From the NCBI RefSeq assembly GCF_000497755.1, contig NZ_AYOD01000016.1:1-64000 (forward strand): 64,000 bases of DNA, in the 5' to 3' direction. The notes below the pieces were generated by a model, which was not told where the DNA came from, made no database searches, and saw only the letters and a list, made by a program, of their open reading frames with translations. This document shows, piece by piece, positions 27,996-36,038 of the stretch; the stretch's first letter is position 1, and every line of letters begins with the position of its first letter. Origin of the DNA: Aliihoeflea sp. 2WW. Its GTDB lineage: Bacteria > Pseudomonadota > Alphaproteobacteria > Rhizobiales > Rhizobiaceae. The translations under genes were made by a program, and so were the position numbers.

Positions 27996-28151
27996 GGTGC
28001 CTGCCCCTGTGATGCGAGGTCCGCGCCAACGGCCTCGTGCAACTGTTCAGGTGTATCAAAGCGGGCGGGGACCAGAGCCGGATATCGGTCTCAAGACCAG
28101 GGACCCAACGGTCTCCCGCCCGCAGCCACTATGACATGGACACGATACACA
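27996..28151 (-). ncRNA. Probable IS110 bridge RNA (leader of the transposase)
   Basis: Read on the - strand from 28151. Target loop: a stem GCGGGCGGG/CCCGCCCGC (28115-28123 with 28061-28069, extended by GACC/GGTC) encloses an internal loop whose 5' side holds TGGGTCCC (28107-28100) and whose 3' side holds TATCCGG (28084-28078), capped by the hairpin GGTCT-TG-AGACC (28098-28087). Donor loop: ACAGTTGC (28046-28039), hairpin CGAGG/CCTCG (28037-28033 with 28019-28015), CACAGG (28011-28006). The left guides equal the left halves of target and donor; the right guides are reverse complements of the right halves, the rule known for IS110 bridge RNAs. RNA ends are not mapped. Confidence 0.85.
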
Positions 28152-28464
28152 GGGACCCATTCCGTGACCCTGAAAATCAAGGGAATGGGTCCCGGATAGC
28201 CGATCTCCGCTCCGCTCCGATCATCTTCCGGGATGACCCCGGCCCGGCACTATCTCGAAAAGTTGACGCGCAAGGATCGCCGCGCTTCACGCCCGCATGG
28301 AACCGCAGCACCGGCGCCGCGTTTGAAACATGCGCGCAAAAATTCGTGCGCTGCGTCAATATCGGACGGCAGGCAGGGACGGATTATGCTGCTCGATGAT
28401 CCGAAATTTGGTGCGGCCCGTAGAGAAGACAAGACCACGCTGCAACATCGGGAGCGGTCCGGCC

Positions 28465-29325
28465 ATGGAAAGTAGCTCAAGAAGTTCGATGATCCGGGCG
28501 GCCATGAAGGCGCCCTATCTCGCTCGCGAGGAGGAGCTCGAACTGGCGATCCAGTGGAAAGAGAACCGCGACCAGAACGCGCTCCACAAGATCACCACCG
28601 CCCACATGCGCCTTGTCATCTCGATGGCCTCCAAATTCCGCCATTTTGGCCTGTCGATGAGCGACCTGATCCAGGAAGGTCACGTCGGCCTGCTGGAGGC
28701 CGCCGCCCGCTTCGAGCCCGACCGCGAAGTCCGCTTCTCGACCTATGCGACCTGGTGGATAAGGGCGTCGATGCAGGACTACATCCTGCGCAATTGGTCG
28801 ATCGTTCGCGGCGGCACCTCGTCGGCGCAAAAGGCGCTGTTCTTCAATTTGCGCCGCCTGCGCGCCAAGCTGCAGAGCGGCCCCGAGAACCTTTCCAACG
28901 CCGATCTCTACCGCCAGGTCTCCGCCGCGCTGGGCGTCAACGAGGCCGACGTCGCGGTCATGGATGCACGCCTCTCCGGCCCCGACACCTCACTCAACGC
29001 GCCGGTGATGGACGATTCGCCCGGCGGCACGGACCGCATGTCCTTCCTCGTCTCCGACGCGCCGCTTCCCGACGAGGTGGTGGCCGAGACGATCGACACG
29101 GAGCGCCGCAGCCAGTGGCTGTCGGGCGCACTGTCCGCGCTCAATCCACGCGAGTTGAAGATCATCCGCGAGCGCCGCCTGCGCGAAGACGGTGCGACGC
29201 TCGAATCGCTCGGCGAACGACTCGGCATATCCAAGGAGCGCGTGCGCCAGATCGAAAGCCGCGCGATCGAGAAGCTGCGCACCGCCCTCGTCAACGGCAA
29301 CCCGCACATGGCCGCCAGCGCCTGA
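28465..29325 (+). CDS. rpoH: RNA polymerase factor sigma-32 (RpoH)
   Basis: 286-residue heat-shock sigma factor. Region 2 is intact (HMRLVISMASKFRHFGL; DLIQEGHVGLLEAAARFEP; FSTYATWWIRASMQDYILRNW), the RpoH box QKALFFNLRRLRAKL near residue 117 is diagnostic, and region 4 ends in the HTH LGISKERVRQIESRAIEKL. ATG at 28465 gives a normal N terminus (MESSSRSSMIRAAMKAPYL) after a GGGAGCGG site. Rhizobia carry two rpoH genes; the sequence and the carD neighbourhood suggest the RpoH2 type, an inference. Its 3' end converges on the M48 protease gene one base away. Confidence 0.95.
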   Translation: MESSSRSSMIRAAMKAPYLAREEELELAIQWKENRDQNALHKITTAHMRLVISMASKFRHFGLSMSDLIQEGHVGLLEAAARFEPDREVRFSTYATWWIRASMQDYILRNWSIVRGGTSSAQKALFFNLRRLRAKLQSGPENLSNADLYRQVSAALGVNEADVAVMDARLSGPDTSLNAPVMDDSPGGTDRMSFLVSDAPLPDEVVAETIDTERRSQWLSGALSALNPRELKIIRERRLREDGATLESLGERLGISKERVRQIESRAIEKLRTALVNGNPHMAASA

Positions 29326-29326
29326 T

Positions 29327-30811
29327 CTATCGATCCGAGACGATCTTCACCCGGTCGCCGACCGAAAGGCTGGCGCCCGGCCCGAGCCCGTTGAGCAACT
29401 GGAACAGCTCCATCGGCCGGTCCGTCCCGACCATCCGTCCCGCCATCGAGGCGACATTGTCGCCCGCGCCGACCGGCACGACGCGAATGCGCAGCGGGCG
29501 GATCTGCGCCTTTTCCGCATCCGAAATCGTCCGGAAGCTCGCCGCCACCGAACCGGCGACCGCCTGCAGATTGTTGCTGGCGAGCGGCGCGGCGGTGAGC
29601 AGACGATAGACCTGCCGGCCCGAGCGGATCAGCGTCACGTCGAACTGCCAGCCCTCGGCGCGCGCCTGCGCGTTCACCGCCTCGTTGCCGTTGATCGTCG
29701 TCTGCCGCACCGAGGCCGGATCGAGCCCCGCCACCCAGCCGGACTGGACATAGTCGGAAAGCGACTGGCGCGGCTCCACGGTCACCCCGTCGAAGCGCAC
29801 GGCCATGTCGCCCGGCCCAGCTGCGGTCACGGCCGCGGCCGAATTGTCGATCACGAAGCCCTGCGGCACGTCGAAGGAGATGCCGAGGATCGGATGGACG
29901 AAGGACGTGCCGCGCACGAAGCCTTCTTCGGGCGTGTCGCCGAACAGCATCCCGTCGATCCCGTCGAGGAAGGAATTGCGCTCGCGATTGCCGACGCCCG
30001 GCATGCCGAACTGGCGCGCATGGCGGGTGGCGAGGTCGATGCGCTGCGGCGGGTTGGGGTGGCTGGCGAGGAAATCGAGGCTGCGATTGGCCGAGGATTC
30101 CACTGTGCGCGATTCCGCATAGGCCGCCATCGACTGCAGGAACCGCGACGCGGCATAGGGGTCGTATCCGGCGCGCCCGATCGACTTGATGCCGATCGCG
30201 TCGGCCTCCAGTTCCTGGTTGCGCGAGAACTGCGCGAGCCGTAGCTTGCCGCGGATCAGCGCCACCTGCCCGCCCGTGTCGCCGCCGCCCAGGACGTCGG
30301 AGACGACGCGCGCGGCGAGCACCTCCTCGGCTTCCTTCTGCTGGCGCTGGATGCCGTGATTGGCCGTCACATGCGCCATCTCGTGCGCGACGACGGCCGC
30401 GACTTCCGCCGAATCGTTGGCGAGCGCGAGCAGCCCGCGCGTCAGGTAAAGGAACCCGCCCGGCAGCGCGAAGGCGTTGATGTTGGGCGAGTTGAGGATG
30501 GTGATCTGGTAGGTCTGGTTGGGGTTTTCCGGGTCGAGCGTCAGCGAACCGACGATGCGCGCGATCGAGCGCTCCAGCTTCGGATCGGAATATTCGCCGC
30601 CATAGGTGGCGAGGATGCGCGGATGCTGCTCGCGCGCGATGGCGGCCATGCGGTCGTCGCGCGTCACGCTGTCGACGGTCACCGGATTGGCGGAAGGCCG
30701 GAACGCGTCCTCGCTCAGCGAGGCGGCGTCGAACGCCTGGCAAGAGGTCAGCGCCGTCGCCAGCATCAGGGCGATCGCAAGCCGGCCGAGGCTTTTCGGC
30801 CCGGCCTTCAT
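29327..30811 (-). CDS. M48 family metalloprotease, lipoprotein
   Basis: 494 residues. The N-terminal signal ends in a lipobox LTSC (C24), so the protein is probably a periplasmic lipoprotein. The zinc site is HEMAH (143-147) with the third ligand E202 in NQELEADAIG, as in BepA/YfgC-like proteases that police outer-membrane assembly. The C-terminal half (from about 300) is an added domain ending in a LysM-like segment (GAGDNVASMAGRM; LLNGLGPGASLSVGDRVKI) that may bind cell wall. ATG at 30811 was chosen for the signal peptide. Convergent with rpoH; no operon partner. Confidence 0.92.
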   Translation of the reverse strand: MKAGPKSLGRLAIALMLATALTSCQAFDAASLSEDAFRPSANPVTVDSVTRDDRMAAIAREQHPRILATYGGEYSDPKLERSIARIVGSLTLDPENPNQTYQITILNSPNINAFALPGGFLYLTRGLLALANDSAEVAAVVAHEMAHVTANHGIQRQQKEAEEVLAARVVSDVLGGGDTGGQVALIRGKLRLAQFSRNQELEADAIGIKSIGRAGYDPYAASRFLQSMAAYAESRTVESSANRSLDFLASHPNPPQRIDLATRHARQFGMPGVGNRERNSFLDGIDGMLFGDTPEEGFVRGTSFVHPILGISFDVPQGFVIDNSAAAVTAAGPGDMAVRFDGVTVEPRQSLSDYVQSGWVAGLDPASVRQTTINGNEAVNAQARAEGWQFDVTLIRSGRQVYRLLTAAPLASNNLQAVAGSVAASFRTISDAEKAQIRPLRIRVVPVGAGDNVASMAGRMVGTDRPMELFQLLNGLGPGASLSVGDRVKIVSDR

Positions 30812-30989
30812 GCCCAGATCAGGTTCGATCGCTCGTGCGGCCAGATCGGCCTCCCCACTCTTCGACGGGACTCGCGTGGACGGTCGCGGGATGCTCGCGC
30901 AGACACCAGAATCCGTGCGGAAAGACAAGTCCCCTTCAGCCTCACCGCTCTGTGCCTCGCGAATGTGGTGACATGCGGGCGTCTTGCCG

Positions 30990-31715
30990 TCAAACCGCGG
31001 GCAGGCGGCCCGCATAGTCGCGGAAAACGACCGGCGCGTCGGGACCGAAGAAGGTTTCGGCCGGCCCGTCCGCCGCCACCGCGCCATCGGCGAGGAAGAT
31101 GATTCGGCCCGCAAGTGCGCGCGCATCCTCCGGCTGGTGCGTGACGAAGACGATCGTCATGCCGGTCTTGGCGGCAAGGGCGCGCACCAGATCCACCATC
31201 TCCGCCCGCAGCGCCGGCCCGAGCGAGGCGAAGGGCTCGTCGAGAAGCAGAAGGGGCCGCTGCCGCACCAGCGCGCGGGCAATGGCGACGCGCTGCCGCT
31301 CGCCGCCCGAAAGCTCCGAGGGCAGCCGTTCTTCCTTGCCGGCAAGCCCGACATCGCCCAGCGCCTCGGCTATGTCTGCCCGGTCCTGCGCCGAGAGTTT
31401 CAGCGCTGGCGAGCGACCGAGCCCGACATTCTGCGCGACGGTCAGATGATGAAAGAGATTGTTCTCCTGGAACACCATCGAGACCGGCCGCTTCGCCGGG
31501 TCGAGCCCCGTCACGTCCGCGCCGTCGATCAGGATGCGCCCCTCCTGCGGCTCCTCGAAGCCGGCGACAAGATGCAGCAGCGTCGACTTCCCCGATCCGC
31601 TCGCCCCCAGAAGCGCGACGACACTCCCCGCCGCGATGTCGAGATCGAAGCGCATCTCCGCCCCGCCCGGATAGGCGAAGCGCACCTTGTCGAGTTGCAA
31701 CCGCGCGCCCGTCAT
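30990..31715 (-). CDS. thiQ: Thiamine ABC transporter, ATP-binding protein
   Basis: 241-residue ABC ATPase that powers thiamine import. Walker A GASGSGKST (about 37-45), Q-loop FQENNLF, signature LSGGERQR, Walker B LLLLDEPFA, and the switch His in THQPEDA are all present. ATG at 31715 overlaps the stop of the permease gene by 4 bases. The gene ends the thiB-thiP-thiQ operon, which has a TPP riboswitch at its head. Confidence 0.94.
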   Translation of the reverse strand: MTGARLQLDKVRFAYPGGAEMRFDLDIAAGSVVALLGASGSGKSTLLHLVAGFEEPQEGRILIDGADVTGLDPAKRPVSMVFQENNLFHHLTVAQNVGLGRSPALKLSAQDRADIAEALGDVGLAGKEERLPSELSGGERQRVAIARALVRQRPLLLLDEPFASLGPALRAEMVDLVRALAAKTGMTIVFVTHQPEDARALAGRIIFLADGAVAADGPAETFFGPDAPVVFRDYAGRLPAV

Positions 31716-33319
31716 GTCCGCCTTCGCCCGAACCATTCGGCCGCCAGCATGAGGATCAGCGTCAAAAGCGCAAGCATCAGCGCGATGCCCGCCGCATCGG
31801 CCGTCCGATAGCTGCCCATCCGTGCCAGCAGGAGGTATGGCAGCGTCTGCACCGCATCAGATCCGAACAGCGCGATGACGCCGAGATCGCCGAGCGACAG
31901 CGCCATGGCGAAGGCGAAGGCGGTGCCGAGCGGTCGGCGCATCAGCGGCCAGTCGACGAGCCGCAATCGCGAGAAACCGCTCAAGCCCAGCGAGGCCGAC
32001 AGCCGATCATAGCGCGCCGCCGCCGCATCATGCGCCGGACGAATGACCCGCAGCGCAAATGGCAGCGCCATGACGGCGTTGACCGCCACCACCATCGGCG
32101 CCGCCAGCGCCAGCACGTTGCCCGATTGCCGCAGAAGGATGAACCAGCCCGCCCCGACGACGATCGGCGGCACGACAAGCACGAAACCCGCGCCCGTATC
32201 CATCGCCCGTTCCAGAAGCCCTGCCGGCCCGCCGCGCCGCGCCGCTTCCATGCGCTGGCGCGCCCGCACGAGCGAGACGGCAAGAAGCAGCGTCCCGCAG
32301 GCAGCGAGCGCGGAAAGCTGAAGACTGGTCATCGTTGCCGCGTGAACGGCCGGGTCTGCGGCAAGCCGCGCCAGATCCGCCCGCAGCCCGGAAATCATGA
32401 TCGCCGCCATCGGCGCCGCGACGAACAACAGCGCGAGCAGGATCGGAACCCCGTCTGCAACCCGCCCGGCCCAGCCCCGCTGCGCCGGCCGCCGCGCGGC
32501 AATTCCGACCGTCGCGTCAGCCACCAGATCGCCGCCTGCCTTGCGCAGTGCCAAGACGGCGACGAACGTCAGCGCGACCTGCACCGCCACCAGCGCCACG
32601 GCGCGCGCCGGGTCGAAATCGAACCGCAGCGCCTGGTAGATCGCGACCTCCAGCGTCGTCGCGCGCGGCCCACCACCGAGGATCAGGACGATGGTGAAAG
32701 ACGTCACGCACAGCATGAAGACCAGCCCCGCCACGCCGGCAAGGCTCGCACGCAGCACCGGCCATTCGACGAAGCGAAAAATCGCCCAAGTCCCGAATCC
32801 GAGCTGACTCGCCAGCCGCCAGCGATCGTTCGGCACCGTGTCGAGCGCCTGCAGGAAAAGCCGCGTCGCCAGCGGCAGGTTGAAGAAGGCATGCGCGACG
32901 AGGATGCCCGACAGCCCGTAAATCCCCTGCCAGCGTGCGCCCGTCAGCACGGAGAGCGGCTCCGCCATCAACCCCGCCCGGCCCAACAGCGCCAGCACCC
33001 CCAGCGCCGCGACGATGGCCGGAAGCGCGAGCGGCACGGCGAACAGTGCCAGCAGCAATCGCCTCCCGAAAAAATCCGGCCGCCGCGCCAAGGCGCGCGC
33101 GACGAAGATGGCAGGGATGACGGAAACGAGCGTCGAGAGCGCGGCCTGCCAGAGCGTGAACCGCGCGACGCGCAACAGATATGGATCGAACGCACTGACC
33201 GCGCCTGAAAAATCTCGTCCAGCTTCGACGATGAGACCGACGAACGCGCCACCGACGAGAATGGCGATGGCGACGAGGGCGAGGGTGCCGGGCGTTACCG
33301 CCCCCGACCGATGCTTCAT
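31712..33319 (-). CDS. thiP: Thiamine ABC transporter, permease protein
   Basis: 535-residue fused permease with about twelve membrane helices and two binding-protein-dependent transport domains (EAA-like loops near 160-200 and 430-480). The double length is characteristic of ThiP. ATG at 33319 (MKHRSGAV) was chosen over an upstream TTG. It lies 204 bases downstream of thiB, separated by a long inverted repeat, and overlaps thiQ by 4 bases. Confidence 0.93.
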   Translation of the reverse strand: MKHRSGAVTPGTLALVAIAILVGGAFVGLIVEAGRDFSGAVSAFDPYLLRVARFTLWQAALSTLVSVIPAIFVARALARRPDFFGRRLLLALFAVPLALPAIVAALGVLALLGRAGLMAEPLSVLTGARWQGIYGLSGILVAHAFFNLPLATRLFLQALDTVPNDRWRLASQLGFGTWAIFRFVEWPVLRASLAGVAGLVFMLCVTSFTIVLILGGGPRATTLEVAIYQALRFDFDPARAVALVAVQVALTFVAVLALRKAGGDLVADATVGIAARRPAQRGWAGRVADGVPILLALLFVAAPMAAIMISGLRADLARLAADPAVHAATMTSLQLSALAACGTLLLAVSLVRARQRMEAARRGGPAGLLERAMDTGAGFVLVVPPIVVGAGWFILLRQSGNVLALAAPMVVAVNAVMALPFALRVIRPAHDAAAARYDRLSASLGLSGFSRLRLVDWPLMRRPLGTAFAFAMALSLGDLGVIALFGSDAVQTLPYLLLARMGSYRTADAAGIALMLALLTLILMLAAEWFGRRRT

Positions 33320-33347
33320 ACCCAAGCCGTGCAGCGCACGCGCGAGA

Positions 33348-33501
33348 CACCCCCCTCTGTCCTGCCGGACATCTCCCCCTCAAGGGGGGAGATCAAGCAC
33401 GTCGCTTGTCCCGCCAAGATCGTCGATCCTTTCGCAGAACGACGACGAGACTGATCTCCCCCCTTGAGGGGGAGATGCCCGGCAGGGCAGAGGGGGGTGC
33501 C
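33348..33501. repeat. Long inverted repeat between thiB and thiP
   Basis: 33348-33394 (CACCCCCCTCTGTCCTGCCG, then ACATCTCCCCCTCAAGGGGG) and 33449-33501 (GATCTCCCCCCTTGAGGGG, then GAGATGCCCGGCAGGGCAG) are inverted copies about 50 bases apart. Each has its own CCCCTCAAGGGG core palindrome. Inside the thi operon transcript this can form a large hairpin that may limit thiPQ expression or protect the thiB message. Confidence 0.85.
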
Positions 33502-33523
33502 CAGGCGCAAGCGCTTCAACCCA

Positions 33524-34519
33524 TCACCTGCTCATCACCCCCAACCACTCATCCACCCACGCGCTGCGCTTTTCCGCGATCTCCTCCGCCGGCAATTGCA
33601 GCGCGTCCTCCGGCGCCACCGCATCCTCGAACACCGGGTTCAGCGGCTCCGAAGTCGGCCCGGCGGGAAACATCCAGTTGTGCTCCGGAATCGCATCCTG
33701 GAACCCCGGCCCGGTCATGAACGCCAAGAACTCCTTCGTCAGCGGGTTCTCCGCCCCCTTCACCGTCGCCGCCGCAACCTCCACCTGCAGGTAATGCCCT
33801 TCCTCGAAGATCGCCGCCTGATAGCGATCGGTGCGCTCGGCGATCTGGTGGTACGCAGGCGACGTCGTGTAGGAGAGCACCATCGGCGCTTCGCCCGAAG
33901 TGAAGAGCCCGTAGGCCTCGCTCCAGCCGGGCGTCACGGTCAGCACCCGCGCCGACAATTTCTCCCACGCGGCCTCGGCCTCATCGCCATAGACCGCCTT
34001 CATCCAGAGAAGCAGGCCAAGGCCCGGCGTCGATGTGCGCGGGTCCTGGATGACGATCTTCTGCTGCGGATCGCCATCGACGAGTTCGGCAAGGCTGGCG
34101 GGCGGCGTTTCGATCGCCTCGGTGTCGTAGACGAAGGCGAAATAGCCATAGTCGAACGGCACGAACATGTCGTCCGTCCAGCCGCCCGGCACGGAGACGT
34201 TCTCCAGCGAAATGCCGTGCGGCGCGAACAGCCCGCTTTCCCGCGCCTCGTGCGTCAAATTCGTGTCGAGCCCGAGCACGATGTCGGCCTCTGTTCCCTC
34301 GCCCTCGAGCTTCAGCCGGTTCAACAGCGCGACGCCGTCTGCGGCGGAGACGAAATTCAAAGTGCAGCCGCACTCGGCCTCGAATGCGGTCTTGACCAGC
34401 GGTCCCGGCCCCCATTCGGCGGTGAAGCTCTCATAGGTATAGACCGTCAGCGTCTCCTGCGCAGTTGCGGGCAGCGAGATCGCCATGGCGATGGCCAGAA
34501 CGGGAATGGATTTCATCAT
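33524..34519 (-). CDS. thiB: Thiamine ABC transporter, periplasmic substrate-binding protein
   Basis: 331-residue secreted binding protein with a signal peptide ([21 protein letters not shown], cleavage near residue 20). The mature start [19 protein letters not shown] is typical of ThiB, and the [10 protein letters not shown] and [15 protein letters not shown] segments match the extracellular solute-binding family 1 fold. ATG at 34519 has an AGGAAGGTGC site; ATG at 34516 is an alternative. First gene of thiBPQ, directly downstream of the TPP riboswitch. Confidence 0.95.
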   Translation of the reverse strand: MMKSIPVLAIAMAISLPATAQETLTVYTYESFTAEWGPGPLVKTAFEAECGCTLNFVSAADGVALLNRLKLEGEGTEADIVLGLDTNLTHEARESGLFAPHGISLENVSVPGGWTDDMFVPFDYGYFAFVYDTEAIETPPASLAELVDGDPQQKIVIQDPRTSTPGLGLLLWMKAVYGDEAEAAWEKLSARVLTVTPGWSEAYGLFTSGEAPMVLSYTTSPAYHQIAERTDRYQAAIFEEGHYLQVEVAAATVKGAENPLTKEFLAFMTGPGFQDAIPEHNWMFPAGPTSEPLNPVFEDAVAPEDALQLPAEEIAEKRSAWVDEWLGVMSR

Positions 34520-34570
34520 GCACCTTCCTTTCAAACATGGGTTGAAGGACAGGCGCTAAAATGGTTCGCG

Positions 34571-34655
34571 TCTAATCCCTCCGCCGGTACAAACCGGATC
34601 AGGTTCTGCGGGTTGGCATTCGCCTCTCAGCCGCATCGCGCGGCACCCCGTTAGA
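34571..34655 (-). promoter_or_regulatory. TPP (thi-box) riboswitch controlling thiBPQ
   Basis: On the - strand the sequence reads ACGGGGTGCC, GGCTGAGAGG, AACCCGCAGAACCTGATCC, GGTTTGTACCGGCG and GAGGGATTAGA, the conserved order of the thi-box including the CTGAGA and ACCTGATC signatures that bind the pyrimidine and pyrophosphate of thiamine diphosphate. It lies about 55 bases upstream of thiB, so thiamine import is expected to shut off when TPP is plentiful, probably by blocking translation start since no T-run follows. Confidence 0.95.
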
Positions 34656-34838
34656 GTGCTTCAACACATAGAATGAGCGACCATCGGGCGCAAGATGCCC
34701 GCCTTTGCCGGTAACCATTTCGCGCTTCGATGGCATTTCCCGATCATTCAATCGATTGGAGCACTTGGCGCGGCATTCCGTTTGTCCAACCCATCTGCTA
34801 TGCGCCTTTCCGATCATTTCATCAGGAGAATTTGCAAG

Positions 34839-35864
34839 ATGACGGAACGTCTCGAAGACATCGCGCTCGCCATGGTCGCCGACGGCAAGGGAATTCTGGC
34901 CGCTGACGAAAGCTCCGGCACGATCAAGAAGCGTTTCGACGCCATCAAGGTTGAATCGACCGAAGAGAGCCGCCGCGACTATCGCGAGCTGATGTTCCGG
35001 GCCGACGACGCCATGAAGAACCACATCTCCGGCGTCATCCTGTATGACGAGACGATCCGCCAGAAGGCCGCCGACGGCACCCCGCTCGTCGACATCATCA
35101 AGGCTGCCGGCGCCATTCCCGGCATCAAGGTCGATGCCGGCGCCAAGCCGCTTGCCGGCTTCCCGGGCGACACGATCACCGAAGGCCTCGATGGTCTGCG
35201 CGAGCGTCTGGCCGAGTATTACAAGCTCGGTGCCCGCTTCGCCAAATGGCGCGCCGTCATCGACATCAACGAGGAAGAGAACGTTCCCTCCGCCACCGCC
35301 ATCGACGCCAACTGCCACGCGCTCGCCCGCTACGCCGCGCTGTGCCAGGAAGCCGGCATCGTGCCGATCGTCGAGCCGGAAGTGCTGATGGACGGCGCGC
35401 ACGACATCGACACCTGCTACGAGGTCACCAAGGTCACGCTCTTGCAGCTCTTCTCCGAGCTCTACGCCGCCGACGTCAATCTCGCCGGCACGATCCTCAA
35501 GCCGAACATGGTCATCCCCGGCAAGAAGTCCGGCACCAAGGCTTCGCCCGAACAGGTCGCCGAGATGACGCTGAAGGTCTTCCGCGAGACCGTTCCGGCT
35601 GCCATTCCCGGCATCGCCTTCCTCTCCGGCGGCCAGTCCGACGAGGAAGCGACCGCCAACCTCAATGCGATGAACGCGGCCGGCCCGCTGCCCTGGAAGC
35701 TCACCTTCTCCTACGGCCGCGCCCTCCAGGCCGCCCCGCAAAAGGCCTGGGCCGGCAAAAAAGACAACGTCACTGCGGCCCAGAAAGCCTTCGCCCACCG
35801 CGCCCGCATGAACGGCCTCGCCGCCCAGGGCAAGTGGTCGCCCGACCTCGAAAAGCAGGGCTGA
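34839..35864 (+). CDS. Fructose-bisphosphate aldolase, class I
   Basis: 341-residue class I (Schiff-base) aldolase that cleaves fructose 1,6-bisphosphate to DHAP and glyceraldehyde 3-phosphate. Signature segments are ADESSGTIKKRF (22-33), PIVEPEVLMDG (176-186) and GTILKPNMVIPGKK (217-230), where K221 is the Schiff-base lysine. ATG at 34839 follows ATCAGGAGAA. The vertebrate-like class I enzyme occurs in many rhizobia. Single gene, divergent from the thi operon. Confidence 0.95.
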   Translation: MTERLEDIALAMVADGKGILAADESSGTIKKRFDAIKVESTEESRRDYRELMFRADDAMKNHISGVILYDETIRQKAADGTPLVDIIKAAGAIPGIKVDAGAKPLAGFPGDTITEGLDGLRERLAEYYKLGARFAKWRAVIDINEEENVPSATAIDANCHALARYAALCQEAGIVPIVEPEVLMDGAHDIDTCYEVTKVTLLQLFSELYAADVNLAGTILKPNMVIPGKKSGTKASPEQVAEMTLKVFRETVPAAIPGIAFLSGGQSDEEATANLNAMNAAGPLPWKLTFSYGRALQAAPQKAWAGKKDNVTAAQKAFAHRARMNGLAAQGKWSPDLEKQG

Positions 35865-35892
35865 CTTCAGACGGCATCGCACAACGCCGACG

Positions 35893-35935
35893 CCCTCCTC
35901 CCCCTTGTGGGGGGGGATAAAGGGTGGGGGTCCCC
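35893..35935. repeat. Palindromic intergenic repeat, copy F
   Basis: CCTCCTCCCCCTTGTGGGG, then GGGGATAAAGGGTGGGGGTC: the same unit as at 1-41, with one extra G in the second half. It lies 28 bases after the aldolase stop. Confidence 0.85.
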
Positions 35936-36038
35936 TTCGCAGAAACCCATCCCCCACCCCCGGTCACAATGACGCAGAAGCTCGGATGCCCGCCATCCGG
36001 GCTTTTTCTTTCCGCCCCCGCGCTTTTATATACGCGCC

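Larger units (their letters stand above)
27048..28151 (-). mobile_element. IS110-family insertion sequence with decoded ends
   Basis: 1104 bases counting one copy of the 2-base core (GG on the + strand, 27048-27049, repeated at 28152-28153). There are no terminal inverted repeats, as is usual for IS110. The element contains one transposase gene (27063-27995, - strand) and a 156-base leader that looks like a bridge RNA. The ends follow from the interrupted repeat on both sides and from donor guides in the leader that match the two ends (GCAACTGT at 27049-27056; CACAGG at 28148-28153). The right-hand end on the + strand is the element's 5' (left) end. Confidence 0.9.
27008..28237. repeat. Palindromic GTCATCCCGG element interrupted by IS110 insertion
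   Basis: 27008-27049 (GTCATCCCGGCCGAAG ... GCGAGAGCCGG) and 28152-28237 (GGGACCCATTCC ... TTCCGGGATGAC) are the two parts of one intergenic repeat. Joined, they read GAGAGCCGGGACCCATTCC with the outer ends GTCATCCCGG and CCGGGATGAC inverted. The inner dyad is CCGGGACCCATTCC / GGAATGGGTCCCGG. The 1.1 kb between them is the IS110 element. Elements of this type (GTCATCCC...GGGATGAC) are widespread in rhizobial intergenic regions. Confidence 0.85.
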
